A stretch of DNA of 64,000 nt from Pontiellaceae bacterium B12219 (lineage in GTDB: Bacteria > Verrucomicrobiota > Kiritimatiellia > Kiritimatiellales > Pontiellaceae). The notes beneath the pieces are model-generated. The model saw nothing but the letters and a program-made list of their open reading frames with translations. It did not search any database and was not told the DNA's origin. This document shows, one piece after another, positions 31,901 to 41,839 of the stretch (positions are counted from its first letter, which is position 1; every line of letters begins with the position of its first letter). A program made the translations under genes and the position numbers. Where the stretch lies: assembly GCA_029432795.1 (NCBI GenBank), contig JARNMJ010000012.1, positions 1-64,000 on the forward strand, written 5' to 3'.

Positions 31901-32119
31901 TTATTGCTCCTGGTCTATCACCAGACGCCCTGTGGACATGTCATAGGGCGACATTTCTACCGTAACCATTTCACCCGTCAGCGGGTGCTTACAACCGAAG
32001 TCGTTGCGCCCTAAAAACGCTACAAAACGGTGTCCGTTACTTAGTTCTGCGTCAAAAGCGTGTTTGTCTATCACGTCCAACAAGCACGCGTCTAGTAAAA
32101 TTGTTTCTTTTTTATCCAT
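31901..32119 (-). CDS. infA: Translation initiation factor IF-1, divergent
   Basis: A 72-residue OB-fold protein in the standard map-infA-rpmJ position. [14 protein letters not shown] and [20 protein letters not shown] align with IF-1. Differences are notable: the GKMRK loop is replaced by GRNDF, and the basic C-terminus is replaced by DQEQ. ATG 32117-32119 overlaps the map stop by one base. It is probably the functional IF-1, unless a second copy exists. Confidence 0.85.
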   Translation of the reverse strand: MDKKETILLDACLLDVIDKHAFDAELSNGHRFVAFLGRNDFGCKHPLTGEMVTVEMSPYDMSTGRLVIDQEQ

Positions 32120-32877
32120 CACGAATCCAAATCAGGAATCGTCAAAATTTCGGCCTTACCTTTGCCAACGGCAATGGTGTGCTCAAAATGAGCCGAAGGA
32201 AGCCGATCCTTCGTTACTACCGTCCAACCATCATTCAGGGTTTCCGTCTTATGGACCCCCAGATTGATCATCGGCTCAATTGCAAAAGTCATTCCCGCTT
32301 TTAAAACGGGTCCACGACCAGGCGGACCATAGTTTGGAATCTGGGGATCTTCATGCATTTCCCGCCCAATCCCATGACCAACAAAATCGCGCACCACAGA
32401 AAATCCGGCACCTTCCGCAACCACCTGCACCGCGTTGGAAATATCCGACAACCGGTTTCCTTCCACGGCCTTGCCGATAGCTGCCGCCAGACATTCCTGC
32501 GTTGTATCGAGCAGGCGCTGCCATTCCGGATCAATTTCTCCGGCCGCAACTGTTATTGCCGTATCACCGACAAACCCACCATACACCAATCCAAAATCTA
32601 TACTGACCACATCGCCATTGTTAATTACACGACGGCCAGGAACCCCATGTACCACTTCTTCATTTACCGAAGAGCAGATATGGCCGGAAAAACCGTGATA
32701 GCCGTAAAAGGCACACCGTCCTTCCGCTTTCTTCGCCAACTCAGCCGCATACTCATCCAGCTCTTTGGTGGTTACTCCGGGAGCAACCTTCGAAGCAACT
32801 TTGTGTAGAATGGTCGCCGTCTTCTTCGCAGCAATTCGCATTGCCACCAGCTCTTCCGCTTTTTTGACGATAATCAT
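32119..32877 (-). CDS. map: Methionine aminopeptidase, type I
   Basis: A 252-residue metalloenzyme that removes the initiator methionine. Ligands are visible as DFGLVYGGFVGDTA (two aspartates), GHGIGREMHEDP (histidine) and FAIEPM and HFEHTIAV (glutamates). It lies between adk and infA with one-base overlaps at both ends. Confidence 0.95.
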   Translation of the reverse strand: MIIVKKAEELVAMRIAAKKTATILHKVASKVAPGVTTKELDEYAAELAKKAEGRCAFYGYHGFSGHICSSVNEEVVHGVPGRRVINNGDVVSIDFGLVYGGFVGDTAITVAAGEIDPEWQRLLDTTQECLAAAIGKAVEGNRLSDISNAVQVVAEGAGFSVVRDFVGHGIGREMHEDPQIPNYGPPGRGPVLKAGMTFAIEPMINLGVHKTETLNDGWTVVTKDRLPSAHFEHTIAVGKGKAEILTIPDLDS

Positions 32878-33524
32878 TAAACCTTACCCAACGCCTTCAC
32901 TACATCAGCACGTACATCAACAATCGGCTGGTCTGCATTAATTTTCAGAATCAGACCCGCAACCTCGTAGTACGTGATCAAAGGTGCCGTTCGCTCTGCA
33001 TAAACTTCAAGACGCTTCCGAACGGTCTCTTCTGTATCATCTGCCCGTTGCGTCAACGCACATCCTTCAACATCACACACATCCCCATTCGAAGGCGGAT
33101 TAAATGTGACGTGATAAACCGAACCGCATTTTTCGCAGGTTCGACGACCAATCAGTCGCTCAACAATGGATTCAGCTGGACATTCCAACTGCACCACGTG
33201 CTCAATCGTTGCTCCCAGGGAGCCGATCAGCTCATCCAGTTTTTCGGCCTGAACCAACGTCCTGGGAAAACCATCAAATAAAAATTTAGCGTCTGCTCCG
33301 GAATCTTTCATCAGATCCCTAATCATGCCGACCACTACATCATCGCGGACAAACTGCCCGGCATCCATCAACTTTTTGGCCTCTATGCCCAGAGGGGTTT
33401 CAAGGCGGATCTGCTCACGAAGCAGATCACCGGTAGAGATATGCTTGAATCCCTTATCCACCAATACTTCAGCAACAGTGCCCTTCCCCGCCCCCGGAGG
33501 TCCTAATAAAACCACAACTTTCAT
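32877..33524 (-). CDS. adk: Adenylate kinase
   Basis: A 215-residue nucleotide kinase: P-loop GPPGAGKGT, DGFPRTLVQAEKLD and the LID domain with CEKCGSVYHVTFNPPS and CDVEGC. The four LID cysteines suggest a bound zinc. It overlaps secY by four bases at its start and is coupled to map. Confidence 0.96.
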   Translation of the reverse strand: MKVVVLLGPPGAGKGTVAEVLVDKGFKHISTGDLLREQIRLETPLGIEAKKLMDAGQFVRDDVVVGMIRDLMKDSGADAKFLFDGFPRTLVQAEKLDELIGSLGATIEHVVQLECPAESIVERLIGRRTCEKCGSVYHVTFNPPSNGDVCDVEGCALTQRADDTEETVRKRLEVYAERTAPLITYYEVAGLILKINADQPIVDVRADVVKALGKV

Positions 33525-34861
33525 CGTCCGCTGCGCATCTTTCCTTTTTTAAGGAAACCGTCGTAATGGCGCATCAGCAAATGCGACTCAATTTGACGCA
33601 TCGTATCCAGCATTACACCCACAATAATCAGCAGGCTGGTGCCCCCGAAGAACGAGGCAACAATCCACGGTACGTTAAACTGTGCGGTCATGATATTCGG
33701 CATTACGGCAATGGCCGTAAGGAACACAGCACCCGCAAGCGTGAGACGCGTCATTGTTCTGTCGAGATATTCAGCCGTCGGACGTCCGGGACGTATACCC
33801 GGAATGTAACCGCCGCGCTTTTTCAGATCGTCAGCAATCTGAATGGGGTTGAACTGTGTCGCCACCCAGAAATAAGAGAAAAAGAGAATCATCATACCAA
33901 ACCAGAACATGTACCAACCGGACATGGGGAAACTATTCGCCCATTCTTTAGCCCACTGGAACGGCAGGTAGCTTCCGATCTTCGGAAAGATAGCCATGAT
34001 GGCTGAAGCAAAGATGATTGGCATTACGCCGGAGTAGTTGACCCGCAACGGCAGGTGGGACGTTCCGCCCTGCATCATTTTGCGGCCAACCATGCGTTTG
34101 GCGAACTGCACCGGGATTTTCTGCTGTGCCTGCGACACCGCAACCACCACGAGAATAACCACAAAGATCAACGCAATCAGCAAGGCCAGGTGGAACGCGC
34201 CGATTTCGGCAATACCGTCAACCGGCGTAAGCTTGTCGATCAGTGTTTTAACAGCCATCGGCATACTGCTGATAATGTTCACCGTAATAATGATCGAAAT
34301 GCCGTTTCCAATTCCGCGGTCGGTCATTTGCTCACCAATCCACATCAGCAGCAACGAACCCGTTACCAGACTGAGCATGGTCAGGAGAATAAATCCAAAC
34401 CCCGGAATACGCACCACTTCAGCCGGCAGACCGAAATAACCGCCGGACTGAAGCGCGACCGCCATCGCAATACTCTGTACAGCACAGATAACTACCGTGA
34501 GATACCGTGTGTATTGCGTAATTTTCTGGCGGCCAACATCGCCCTCTCTCGCCAGCTTTTCCAGATGCGGTATCACCGCAGTCATCAGCTGGATAATGAT
34601 CGAAGCACTGATGTAGGGCATAATACCCAATGTGCCAATCGAACATTGCAGGAGCGCGCCCCCGCTGAACAGGTTCATGATGCCGAACAGACCCCCTTCT
34701 GCGCCACCCTGCATTTCGATAAATTCTCGAATACGCAGTGCGTCCACGCCCGGAAGCGGAACAGCAGCAATGAGTCGGCAGATGAAGATCAGTCCAAACG
34801 TATAAAGAATACGCTGTCTGAGCTCAACAATCTTGAATGTGTTAACAAATGCGGAAAGCAT
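33521..34861 (-). CDS. secY: Preprotein translocase subunit SecY
   Basis: The 446-residue central channel of the Sec translocon with ten membrane helices. It has the plug and pore region FGIMNLFSGGALLQCSIGTLG and the conserved PGIRPGRPTAEYLDRTMTRL cytoplasmic loop. It is in the spc position after rplO and before adk. Confidence 0.97.
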   Translation of the reverse strand: MLSAFVNTFKIVELRQRILYTFGLIFICRLIAAVPLPGVDALRIREFIEMQGGAEGGLFGIMNLFSGGALLQCSIGTLGIMPYISASIIIQLMTAVIPHLEKLAREGDVGRQKITQYTRYLTVVICAVQSIAMAVALQSGGYFGLPAEVVRIPGFGFILLTMLSLVTGSLLLMWIGEQMTDRGIGNGISIIITVNIISSMPMAVKTLIDKLTPVDGIAEIGAFHLALLIALIFVVILVVVAVSQAQQKIPVQFAKRMVGRKMMQGGTSHLPLRVNYSGVMPIIFASAIMAIFPKIGSYLPFQWAKEWANSFPMSGWYMFWFGMMILFFSYFWVATQFNPIQIADDLKKRGGYIPGIRPGRPTAEYLDRTMTRLTLAGAVFLTAIAVMPNIMTAQFNVPWIVASFFGGTSLLIIVGVMLDTMRQIESHLLMRHYDGFLKKGKMRSGR

Positions 34862-34882
34862 GGCGATGTGGCCTTTCGTAGA

Positions 34883-35323
34883 TTATACGACTTCGCAAGT
34901 ACCGCCGGCAGCTTCGAGAGCCTCTTTTGCCGATGCGGAAAATGCATTAACCTTAACAGTCAGCTTCTTTTCGATGCTGCCGGTACCAAGAATTTTGATT
35001 CCATCGAAATGTCCGTTAACCAGACCCTTCTCCTTGAGAAGTTCGATGGTAACCTCCGTCCCATCTTCGAATACATTAAGTGCATCGAGATTGACCGGAA
35101 GAATTTCCTTGCGGTTAAAGTTCTTAAAACCACGCTTCGGCAGTTTCCGGTAGAATGGCATCTGGCCACCCTCAAACAACGGCTTGTGCGTTCCGCCGGC
35201 ACGGGACATCTGCCCCTTGTGCCCGCGTCCTGCGGTTTTACCTTTGCCTGAAGCACGACCGCGACCTACGCGGATTTTCCGATGCTTGGAACCTTCTGCA
35301 GGTTTCAGTGAATGTAAATCCAT
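34883..35323 (-). CDS. rplO: Large ribosomal subunit protein uL15
   Basis: uL15, 146 residues: [20 protein letters not shown] and [19 protein letters not shown] are characteristic. rpmD (uL30), usually just upstream, is absent between rpsE and rplO. Confidence 0.96.
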   Translation of the reverse strand: MDLHSLKPAEGSKHRKIRVGRGRASGKGKTAGRGHKGQMSRAGGTHKPLFEGGQMPFYRKLPKRGFKNFNRKEILPVNLDALNVFEDGTEVTIELLKEKGLVNGHFDGIKILGTGSIEKKLTVKVNAFSASAKEALEAAGGTCEVV

Positions 35324-35343
35324 GACTTAATCCTCTACCTTGT

Positions 35344-35898
35344 TTAGCCTTTACGAAGTGCCAGTGCCTGTTCTTTCGAACGAAGGGAACCGAGCGCCTT
35401 AAAGGTGGCTTTGGTTACATTGAGGTGGTTATTGGAACCGAGCGACTTTGCCAGTACATCACGAATTCCTGCGAGCTCGAGTACGGCGCGGCACGGGCCA
35501 CCAGCGATAATTCCGGTACCTTCGGAAGCCGGGCGAATCAAAACCTGTGCGCCGCTGAACTTACCGATTGCATCGTGCGGAAGCGTGGTTCCACGCATCG
35601 TTACGGAACACAGGTTCTTCTTTGCTGAGTCGCCTGCTTTGCGGATTGCTTCCGAAACCTCGGCCGCTTTGCCCAGTCCATACCCGATGCGTCCTTTACG
35701 ATCGCCAACAACTACCAGAGCACCAAAGCTGAAACGACGTCCACCTTTAACCACTTTTGAGTTACGGCTGATGTGTACTACACGCTCTTCGAATTCCGGC
35801 TTTTCGCGGACTTCATTCCTATCGTCACGTTTACGACGACCACGTCCACCAGTAGCACCATCACGGCGTCCTCTACGTTCATTACGTTCTTCTGCCAT
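35344..35898 (-). CDS. rpsE: Small ribosomal subunit protein uS5
   Basis: uS5, 184 residues. It has an extended arginine and glycine-rich N-terminus ([18 protein letters not shown]), then [20 protein letters not shown] and the decoding-region segment [16 protein letters not shown]. Between rplR and rplO. Confidence 0.96.
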   Translation of the reverse strand: MAEERNERRGRRDGATGGRGRRKRDDRNEVREKPEFEERVVHISRNSKVVKGGRRFSFGALVVVGDRKGRIGYGLGKAAEVSEAIRKAGDSAKKNLCSVTMRGTTLPHDAIGKFSGAQVLIRPASEGTGIIAGGPCRAVLELAGIRDVLAKSLGSNNHLNVTKATFKALGSLRSKEQALALRKG

Positions 35899-35907
35899 TG
35901 GAATCTC

Positions 35908-36243
35908 CTAGAATTTCAGGCCCGCTTCGCGAGCACTTTCAGCCAGTGTTTTAAGGTTGTTGCCGAAGGCGAATCCACCGCGGTCAAAAACAACAGCTTC
36001 GATGCCTTTGCCTTTTGCGGCTTCCGCTGCTTTAGCGCCAAGCGCCTTGGCTGCTTCAGCATTTTTACCATCGATGGATACACCGGCGAGGGTCAGACGC
36101 GCATCGTCATCAATAAACTGAATTTCCATGCGTTTATTCGACCGGAAAAAAGCCATGCGCGGACGCGCAGCAGTTCCCGAAATTTTATTACGCACACGGA
36201 AGTGACGACGGATTCTTAATTCTTTTTTCGTTTTAGTAGCCAT
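35908..36243 (-). CDS. rplR: Large ribosomal subunit protein uL18
   Basis: uL18, 111 residues, a 5S rRNA binder. RIRRHFRVRNKISGTAARPR and VVFDRGGFAFGNNLKTLAES match the family. It abuts rplF by an overlapping base. Confidence 0.95.
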   Translation of the reverse strand: MATKTKKELRIRRHFRVRNKISGTAARPRMAFFRSNKRMEIQFIDDDARLTLAGVSIDGKNAEAAKALGAKAAEAAKGKGIEAVVFDRGGFAFGNNLKTLAESAREAGLKF

Positions 36244-36782
36244 TATGCAACCGCCTTACCTTCTTTACGACGAATCTGTTCGCCAGCATAACGAACGCCC
36301 TTGCCTTTATACGGCTCGGCCGGGGAGTAATCGCGGATACGCGCGGCAACCTGACCTACGAGCTGCTTGTCGATTCCTTCAATCGTAACGGTTGTGCCGT
36401 TGCCACCAACTGAAACGTTGATGCCTTCCGGAATCGTATAGTTAATTTCGTGGGAGAAACCGAGGGAAAGAACAATTTCCTTTCCATTGAGAGCCGCTTT
36501 ATAGCCGACGCCTTCAATGATGAGCTCTTTCTTATAGCCTTCACTCACGCCGATGATCATGTTGTTCACCAGGCTGCGAACGGTACCGAACATCGCCTTG
36601 GAAAACTTTGAATCATCCGCACGTGCCACGACGACACTGTTATCTTCAACAGCGACCGAAATACATGCCGGTGCAGTGTAGGTGGATTCACCCTTACTGC
36701 CCTTGATTGTAACGGTCTGTCCGCTGAGTTCCGCAGTGATACCACCGGGAATCAATACTGGTTGTTTACCTATTCTTGACAT
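36243..36782 (-). CDS. rplF: Large ribosomal subunit protein uL6
   Basis: uL6, 179 residues: MSRIGKQPVLIPGGITAELS, the VGYKAALNGKEIVLSLGFSH duplicated-domain signature and PYKGKGVRYAGEQIRRKEGK. Between rpsH and rplR. Confidence 0.96.
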   Translation of the reverse strand: MSRIGKQPVLIPGGITAELSGQTVTIKGSKGESTYTAPACISVAVEDNSVVVARADDSKFSKAMFGTVRSLVNNMIIGVSEGYKKELIIEGVGYKAALNGKEIVLSLGFSHEINYTIPEGINVSVGGNGTTVTIEGIDKQLVGQVAARIRDYSPAEPYKGKGVRYAGEQIRRKEGKAVA

Positions 36783-36799
36783 TTTAAACCGTTCCTTTC

Positions 36800-37198
36800 C
36801 TACCAGACGTAGCAGAGGACTTCGCCCCCGATCTTCTTCTCACGTGCTTCATTATCAGTCATGACTCCTGAAGACGTGCTGATGATCGCCATTCCGATGC
36901 CGCCCAAAACACGCGGGACTTCTTCGGAATTAACGTACTTACGGCAGCTGGGCTTGCTGATACGGCGAAGCCCCTGGATGACCGGCTCGCGGTCGATCGT
37001 GTATTTAAGAAAAACATTGAGTACGGGTTTTCCGTCTTCGTTTTCCATTGTGTAATCTTTGATGAACCCTTCGGCTTTCAGGATACGGGCCACTTCACTC
37101 TTCGCTTTGGAGTGCGGCATTCCGACAACCTTCTTTTCAGCCATGTTCGCATTGCGAATACGGGTCAACATGTCAGCGATTGGATCTGATAAAACCAT
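36800..37198 (-). CDS. rpsH: Small ribosomal subunit protein uS8
   Basis: uS8, 132 residues: DPIADMLTRIRNANMAEKK and the C-terminal STSSGVMTDNEAREKKIGGE motif. rpsN (uS14), usual between rplE and rpsH, is absent; the gap is only 14 bases. Confidence 0.96.
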   Translation of the reverse strand: MVLSDPIADMLTRIRNANMAEKKVVGMPHSKAKSEVARILKAEGFIKDYTMENEDGKPVLNVFLKYTIDREPVIQGLRRISKPSCRKYVNSEEVPRVLGGIGMAIISTSSGVMTDNEAREKKIGGEVLCYVW

Positions 37199-37212
37199 TT
37201 CTATACCTCTTC

Positions 37213-37761
37213 CTATTCGTTGCCCGTTTTGAACGGCATGCCCATGAGAGTCAGCAGCTCTTTCGCTTCGCTATCCTCTGTCGCAGTCGTAACGAAAGTG
37301 ATGTCCATCCCGTGAACCAACTTCACGCGATCCGGATCGATTTCCGGGAATACAGTCTGCTCGGAAAGCCCCATCGAATAGTTTCCGGAGCCATCGAACG
37401 ATTTAACCGGGATGCCGCGGAAGTCGCGAATACGCGGCAACGTGACATTGACCAGGCGGTCCATGAATTCATACATCCGATTTCCGCGCAGTGTAACACG
37501 TGCGCCGATCGGCATTCCTTCACGCAACTTAAAATTCGATACACTCTTTTTCGCTTTGGTAATTACCGCTTTCTGGCCGGTAATTTTGCCGAGGTCTTCG
37601 GCAAGCGCTGTCAGCGCATCGCGGTCATGATTAACCGAAACGCACAGATTGAGTACGATTTTTTTAAGTGCGGGAACCTGCATTTTGCTGGTGTAGCCCT
37701 GGCTCTCAAGGAGCTTGGGGGCTACCGCGTCTTTATACTTAGTTTTCAGTGTTGGGGTCAT
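37213..37761 (-). CDS. rplE: Large ribosomal subunit protein uL5
   Basis: uL5, 182 residues, a 5S rRNA and P-site tRNA contact. KIVLNLCVSVNHDRDALTAL, AKKSVSNFKLREGMPIGARV and VTLRGNRMYEFMDRLVN are visible. A dispersed palindrome separates it from rplX upstream. Confidence 0.96.
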   Translation of the reverse strand: MTPTLKTKYKDAVAPKLLESQGYTSKMQVPALKKIVLNLCVSVNHDRDALTALAEDLGKITGQKAVITKAKKSVSNFKLREGMPIGARVTLRGNRMYEFMDRLVNVTLPRIRDFRGIPVKSFDGSGNYSMGLSEQTVFPEIDPDRVKLVHGMDITFVTTATEDSEAKELLTLMGMPFKTGNE

Positions 37762-37785
37762 TGCACCCTTCCTCCAAAATTACGG

Positions 37786-37800
37786 TTCCAATGCTTGGAA
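37786..37800. repeat. Dispersed palindrome TTCCA-N5-TGGAA
   Basis: Exact copy TTCCAATGCTTGGAA in the 42-base rplX-rplE gap. Confidence 0.9.
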
Positions 37801-37803
37801 CGG

Positions 37804-38031
37804 TTATGCGGAAACCTTCACATTGGAAATTGCAATCGCTGCTTCGCGCTCATCAATTCCACCCTGCGGGTTTTCCTCGCTCTTTTGCATATGCTTCTTC
37901 ACAAAGTTAACTCCTTCAACAAGCACCCGTCCGGATTCCGGAAGGACCTGAAGCACTTTGCCCGATTTGCCTTTGTCATCACCAGTGATTACCTGAACGG
38001 TGTCACCCTTTTTGATTTTGGCTTTACTCAT
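37804..38031 (-). CDS. rplX: Large ribosomal subunit protein uL24
   Basis: uL24, 75 residues, on the short side because the C-terminal part is reduced. It has the KOW motif [20 protein letters not shown] and [19 protein letters not shown]. Between rplN and rplE. Confidence 0.93.
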   Translation of the reverse strand: MSKAKIKKGDTVQVITGDDKGKSGKVLQVLPESGRVLVEGVNFVKKHMQKSEENPQGGIDEREAAIAISNVKVSA

Positions 38032-38051
38032 TTTAAATTCCTCCTGTGCGG

Positions 38052-38417
38052 TTACAGTACTTCCGGAGCCAGCGAGACCACTTTCATGAAGTCGTTTTCG
38101 CGAAGCTCACGGGCAACCGGTCCGAAAATACGGGTTCCGCGCGGATTTTTCTTATCGTCAATAATCACGGCGGCATTGCCATCGAAACGAAGGCAGGAGC
38201 CGTCGCCACGACGAATTGTGCTCTTCGTCCGGACCACAACCGCCAAAACGACATCGCCCTTCTTAACCACACCATTCGGCTGTGCTTCTTTAACGGAAAC
38301 GCGGATCGTATCGCCAACGCGGGCGACCTTACTCTTCGTGCCAAGCACGCGGATGCACATTACAGAACGCGCACCAGAGTTATCCGCAACTTTCAAACGT
38401 GTATTCTCTTGAATCAT
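38052..38417 (-). CDS. rplN: Large ribosomal subunit protein uL14
   Basis: uL14, 121 residues: [20 protein letters not shown] and [20 protein letters not shown] are diagnostic. Between rpsQ and rplX. Confidence 0.96.
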   Translation of the reverse strand: MIQENTRLKVADNSGARSVMCIRVLGTKSKVARVGDTIRVSVKEAQPNGVVKKGDVVLAVVVRTKSTIRRGDGSCLRFDGNAAVIIDDKKNPRGTRIFGPVARELRENDFMKVVSLAPEVL

Positions 38418-38431
38418 TGTTCAGCCCTACC

Positions 38432-38698
38432 TTATTTCGCAGCTTCTGAAACAACGTCCACCAGGCGCCAGCATTTCAGCTTGCTCAGCGGGCGGGTTTC
38501 CATGATGCGCACAACATCACCGACACCGGCTTTGTTTTCTTCATCATGCACATGAACTTTCTTGGAAATTCGAATTTCCTTGCCGTACAACGGGTGGCGT
38601 ACACGGCGTTCGATCAGGACCACGATAGTCTTGTCGCCGCTCTTGCTGACCACACGACCTTCGCGCTTCTTCCGCATATTTCTTTCAATCTTTTCCAT
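38432..38698 (-). CDS. rpsQ: Small ribosomal subunit protein uS17
   Basis: uS17, 88 residues from ATG 38698 ([14 protein letters not shown]), avoiding the longer frame that would overlap rpm[20 protein letters not shown] and [19 protein letters not shown] are typical. Confidence 0.94.
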   Translation of the reverse strand: MEKIERNMRKKREGRVVSKSGDKTIVVLIERRVRHPLYGKEIRISKKVHVHDEENKAGVGDVVRIMETRPLSKLKCWRLVDVVSEAAK

Positions 38699-38702
38699 GA
38701 CC

Positions 38703-38897
38703 TTATCCTTCAACTTTCTTTGCGTTCTGGATGGTCTTGATACGGGCAACCGTACGACGCAGCTGTTTAATACGGGTCGGATTTTCCAACTGACCGGATA
38801 CCTGCTGGAGCTTCAGATTAAACTGCTCCTTTTTGATATCGACGAGCTGCTGATCCAGTTCCGCAATTGTCATTTCATTTAATTCGTTAACCTTCAT
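38703..38897 (-). CDS. rpmC: Large ribosomal subunit protein uL29
   Basis: uL29, 64 residues from ATG 38897 ([18 protein letters not shown]), with [20 protein letters not shown] and [10 protein letters not shown]. An alternative ATG four codons upstream would also work. Between rplP and rpsQ. Confidence 0.92.
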   Translation of the reverse strand: MKVNELNEMTIAELDQQLVDIKKEQFNLKLQQVSGQLENPTRIKQLRRTVARIKTIQNAKKVEG

Positions 38898-38912
38898 GGT
38901 CAGCCCCATCCT

Positions 38913-39332
38913 TTAGTCGTGAGCATGCCGCTGAACAAAACGAGCACGGATCGGCAACTTCGTGGCTGCCAGACGCAGACACTCTTTTGCAATGGATTCC
39001 GGAACTCCGTCCAGTTCAAAGAGCATGGTTCCGGGTTTAACAACGGCAACCCACTGGTCAACGCCACCCTTACCTTTACCCATACGAACTTCCAACGGCT
39101 TCTTGGTGATTGGTTTGTCAGGAAAAATGCGGATCCACAGCTTTCCTTTACGTTTCATGGCACGGTTTGCAGCCACACGGCACGCTTCAATCTGGATCGC
39201 AGTGATCCAGCCGCGTTCCAGAGACTGGAGGCCGTACTCTCCGTAGGCCAGCTGGTTTCCTTTCTGGGCGAGACCGCCGCGGGAACCACGCTGTACCTTT
39301 CTGTACTTAACTCTCTTTGGCATCAAAGGCAT
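38913..39332 (-). CDS. rplP: Large ribosomal subunit protein uL16
   Basis: uL16, 139 residues: [37 protein letters not shown] and [19 protein letters not shown]. Located between rpsC and rpmC. Confidence 0.96.
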   Translation of the reverse strand: MPLMPKRVKYRKVQRGSRGGLAQKGNQLAYGEYGLQSLERGWITAIQIEACRVAANRAMKRKGKLWIRIFPDKPITKKPLEVRMGKGKGGVDQWVAVVKPGTMLFELDGVPESIAKECLRLAATKLPIRARFVQRHAHD

Positions 39333-39344
39333 TGGTTAAATCTC

Positions 39345-39977
39345 CTAAGCTTTCTTTTCGGCTTCTTTGCAGATCCAGACCTTGATGCCGATAATACCGG
39401 CCAGGGTGTTGGCTTCTGCTGTGCCGTAGTCAATATTGGCACGCAGGGTGTGCAGCGGAACCATACCTTCTTTATAGCTTTCGGTACGGGCAATTTCTGC
39501 ACCGTTCAAACGGCCGCCAGCCTGGATCTTAATTCCAAGTGCGCCATTTTCCATAGCCATCTGCAAGGCACGCTTCATAGCGCGACGATGAGAAACACGA
39601 CGTTCCAGCTGCATGGCAACATTCGCCGCAACCAGCGTGGCATCCACATCCGGCTTCTTCACTTCAGCAATTTCCACATAGACCTCTTTTTTGGTCATTT
39701 TAGAAAGTACTTCGCGAAGCTTATCGATGTCTTCACCCTTACGTCCAATAACCAGACCAGGACGAGCCGTCTTGATGGTTACCCGAATACGGTTAGCATA
39801 ACGCTCAACATAGATGTCCGATACAGCCGCATCTTTCAATCGTTCGGAAACGATTTTGCGAATATCCACGTCTTCTTTGAGCATGGTACCAAAGTCCCGT
39901 TTGTCCGCATACCAGCGCGAGCGCCAGTCTTTGGTCAAAGCGAGTCTCATTCCAATAGGATTTACTTTTTGTCCCAA
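39345..39977 (-). CDS. rpsC: Small ribosomal subunit protein uS3
   Basis: uS3, 210 residues: [12 protein letters not shown], the KH-domain [16 protein letters not shown], and [17 protein letters not shown]. Part of the mRNA entry helicase. Between rplV and rplP. Confidence 0.96.
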   Translation of the reverse strand: MGQKVNPIGMRLALTKDWRSRWYADKRDFGTMLKEDVDIRKIVSERLKDAAVSDIYVERYANRIRVTIKTARPGLVIGRKGEDIDKLREVLSKMTKKEVYVEIAEVKKPDVDATLVAANVAMQLERRVSHRRAMKRALQMAMENGALGIKIQAGGRLNGAEIARTESYKEGMVPLHTLRANIDYGTAEANTLAGIIGIKVWICKEAEKKA

Positions 39978-39993
39978 AACAAACTCCTCTCGA

Positions 39994-40329
39994 CTAAGCT
40001 TTGTCGCTTAGAATAATGGTTACGTGGCTGGTCTTCTTTTGAATCGGACTTGCCATGCCCCGGGCACGCGGACGAAAACGTTTCATCATCGGTCCGCCAT
40101 CCACAATGGCATTCTTCACAAACAGGCTGTCTGCTGACAGACCTTCGTTATTTTCGGCATTTGCAATCGCCGATTTCAGGGTCTTGCCAATCTGTACGGC
40201 AGCCTTGCGAGCATTAAACTCGGTAATACGCAGTGCATCCGCTACCGACAAACCTTTGATTTCGTTTGCCAGATCGCGAGCCTTGGTAGGCGACATGCGA
40301 ATGTATTTAGTTGTTGCTGACACTTCCAT
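39994..40329 (-). CDS. rplV: Large ribosomal subunit protein uL22
   Basis: uL22, 111 residues: [19 protein letters not shown] and the C-terminal tunnel-loop region [20 protein letters not shown]. It follows rpsS after an unusually long 98-base gap with a strong hairpin. Confidence 0.96.
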   Translation of the reverse strand: MEVSATTKYIRMSPTKARDLANEIKGLSVADALRITEFNARKAAVQIGKTLKSAIANAENNEGLSADSLFVKNAIVDGGPMMKRFRPRARGMASPIQKKTSHVTIILSDKA

Positions 40330-40386
40330 GTGTTTTCACTCTCGATTTTCTTACGGGATATAAAGGGCGAGCAGTCTATGGATTTG

Positions 40387-40414
40387 TTAAGCGAAATCCA
40401 GCGATTTCGCTTAA
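40387..40414. repeat. Perfect hairpin in the rpsS-rplV gap
   Basis: Twelve-base-pair stem (TTAAGCGAAATC / GATTTCGCTTAA) with a CAGC loop. No T-run on the operon strand, so processing, protection or attenuation rather than simple termination. Confidence 0.8.
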
Positions 40415-40427
40415 AAAATCACACCGA

Positions 40428-40697
40428 CTATTTCTCCGTTGCCATTCCGTGAGTTCTAAATGCGCGGGTAGGTGAGAATTCACCTAGTTTGTGCCCGACC
40501 ATATTCTCCGTAACAAACACCGGAACGAAAACTTTACCGTTGTGAACATTGAAGGTGTAACCCACAAATTCCGGTACGATCATCGAGGCGCGAGCCCAGG
40601 TTTTGATCGGCGCCTTACGGCCGGAGTCTGCTAATTTACGAACCTTCTTGACCAGCTTGAGGTCAACATAAGGACCTTTTTTAAGTGAACGTGACAT
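40428..40697 (-). CDS. rpsS: Small ribosomal subunit protein uS19
   Basis: uS19, 89 residues: [19 protein letters not shown] and [20 protein letters not shown], with [11 protein letters not shown] at the end. It follows rplB by two bases. Confidence 0.96.
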   Translation of the reverse strand: MSRSLKKGPYVDLKLVKKVRKLADSGRKAPIKTWARASMIVPEFVGYTFNVHNGKVFVPVFVTENMVGHKLGEFSPTRAFRTHGMATEK

Positions 40698-40699
40698 AA

Positions 40700-41527
40700 C
40701 TATTTCTTCCTCCGCTCAACAATATACTTATTGGTCTGCTTCTGCTTGTCGCGGGTACGTTTACCCTTCGCCAGCAGTCCCCACGGGGACTTAGGATGTC
40801 CGCCGCCGGATGTACGGCCTTCACCACCACCCATCGGGTGATCAACCGGGTTCATGGCAACACCACGAACCGTCGGGCGAATTCCGAGCCAGCGCTTACG
40901 ACCGGCTTTACCCATAACGATATTGTTATGCTCAACATTTCCGACGCGGCCAATAGTAGCCATGCAACCGGTACGAATCATGCGAATTTCACCGGAAGGC
41001 ATTTTCACATTAGCAAATTCGGATTCACGGGACATCAGCTGAGCCGATGTTCCTGCCGAACGAACCAGCTGACCTCCGCGGCCGGCAATCAGTTCAATAT
41101 TATGAACGGCCATACCCAGCGGAATTTTGCTCAGCGGAAGTGCGTTACCCACGGAAGGCTCTGCATCAGGACCGGACATCAGCGTGCTGCCGACTTTGAG
41201 GTTCTGAGGAGCAATGATGTAGCGCTTTTCACCATCTGCATAATGCAGCAGCGCAATACGCGCGGAACGGTTTGGATCGTACTCAATCGAGGCAACTTTG
41301 GCAGGAATACCAATCTTGTCACGTCTGAAGTCGATTACACGATAACGGCGTTTATGACCGCCGCCACGGTGACGCACCGAAATGCGTCCCGCACTGTTAC
41401 GACCGGCTTTCTGTTTCTTCGCTTTAACCAGGGAACGCTCAGGCGAGCTCTTGGTGATTTCAGCGAAATCGGACAACACCATATGCCGGCGGCTCGGTGT
41501 GTACGGTTTATGTGCTTTCAAAGGCAT
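40700..41527 (-). CDS. rplB: Large ribosomal subunit protein uL2
   Basis: uL2, 275 residues, near the peptidyl transferase centre. [19 protein letters not shown] and the [17 protein letters not shown] segment with the conserved histidine are visible. Between rplW and rpsS. Confidence 0.97.
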   Translation of the reverse strand: MPLKAHKPYTPSRRHMVLSDFAEITKSSPERSLVKAKKQKAGRNSAGRISVRHRGGGHKRRYRVIDFRRDKIGIPAKVASIEYDPNRSARIALLHYADGEKRYIIAPQNLKVGSTLMSGPDAEPSVGNALPLSKIPLGMAVHNIELIAGRGGQLVRSAGTSAQLMSRESEFANVKMPSGEIRMIRTGCMATIGRVGNVEHNNIVMGKAGRKRWLGIRPTVRGVAMNPVDHPMGGGEGRTSGGGHPKSPWGLLAKGKRTRDKQKQTNKYIVERRKK

Positions 41528-41540
41528 TACAACAAACTCC

Positions 41541-41825
41541 TTAGATCAGGTTAATGCTGTCTTCTGCATGTAATGTAACCACCGCACGTTTCCATGCAGA
41601 AGTGGTTCCGAAATGAGCTGTGCGCTGACGCTTCTTCTTGCCTTTTCGGCACATCGTATTGACGGCCATAACACGGACATTGAAGAGCTCTTCCACAGCT
41701 CGTTTAATTTCTACCTTGTTGGCGTCTTTCGAAACCTTGAACAAAAACTTGTTCTGCTCTTCAGCGAGCTGGGTTCCCTTTTCGGTCAACAAAACTTTTT
41801 TAATAATATCAGCTGAATTTTTCAT
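41541..41825 (-). CDS. rplW: Large ribosomal subunit protein uL23
   Basis: uL23, 94 residues, at the exit tunnel. [40 protein letters not shown] and KKRQRT fit. Between rplD and rplB. Confidence 0.95.
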   Translation of the reverse strand: MKNSADIIKKVLLTEKGTQLAEEQNKFLFKVSKDANKVEIKRAVEELFNVRVMAVNTMCRKGKKKRQRTAHFGTTSAWKRAVVTLHAEDSINLI

Positions 41826-41839
41826 CGTTGATCTCCTGA

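Noticed and set aside
34055-35251. Long open frame (398 codons) antisense to secY and rplO
   Set aside because: It mirrors highly conserved genes on the other strand, has no ribosome site and its translation has no recognisable domain. The same applies to antisense frames at 38919-40016, 49244-50311 and 59605-60714.
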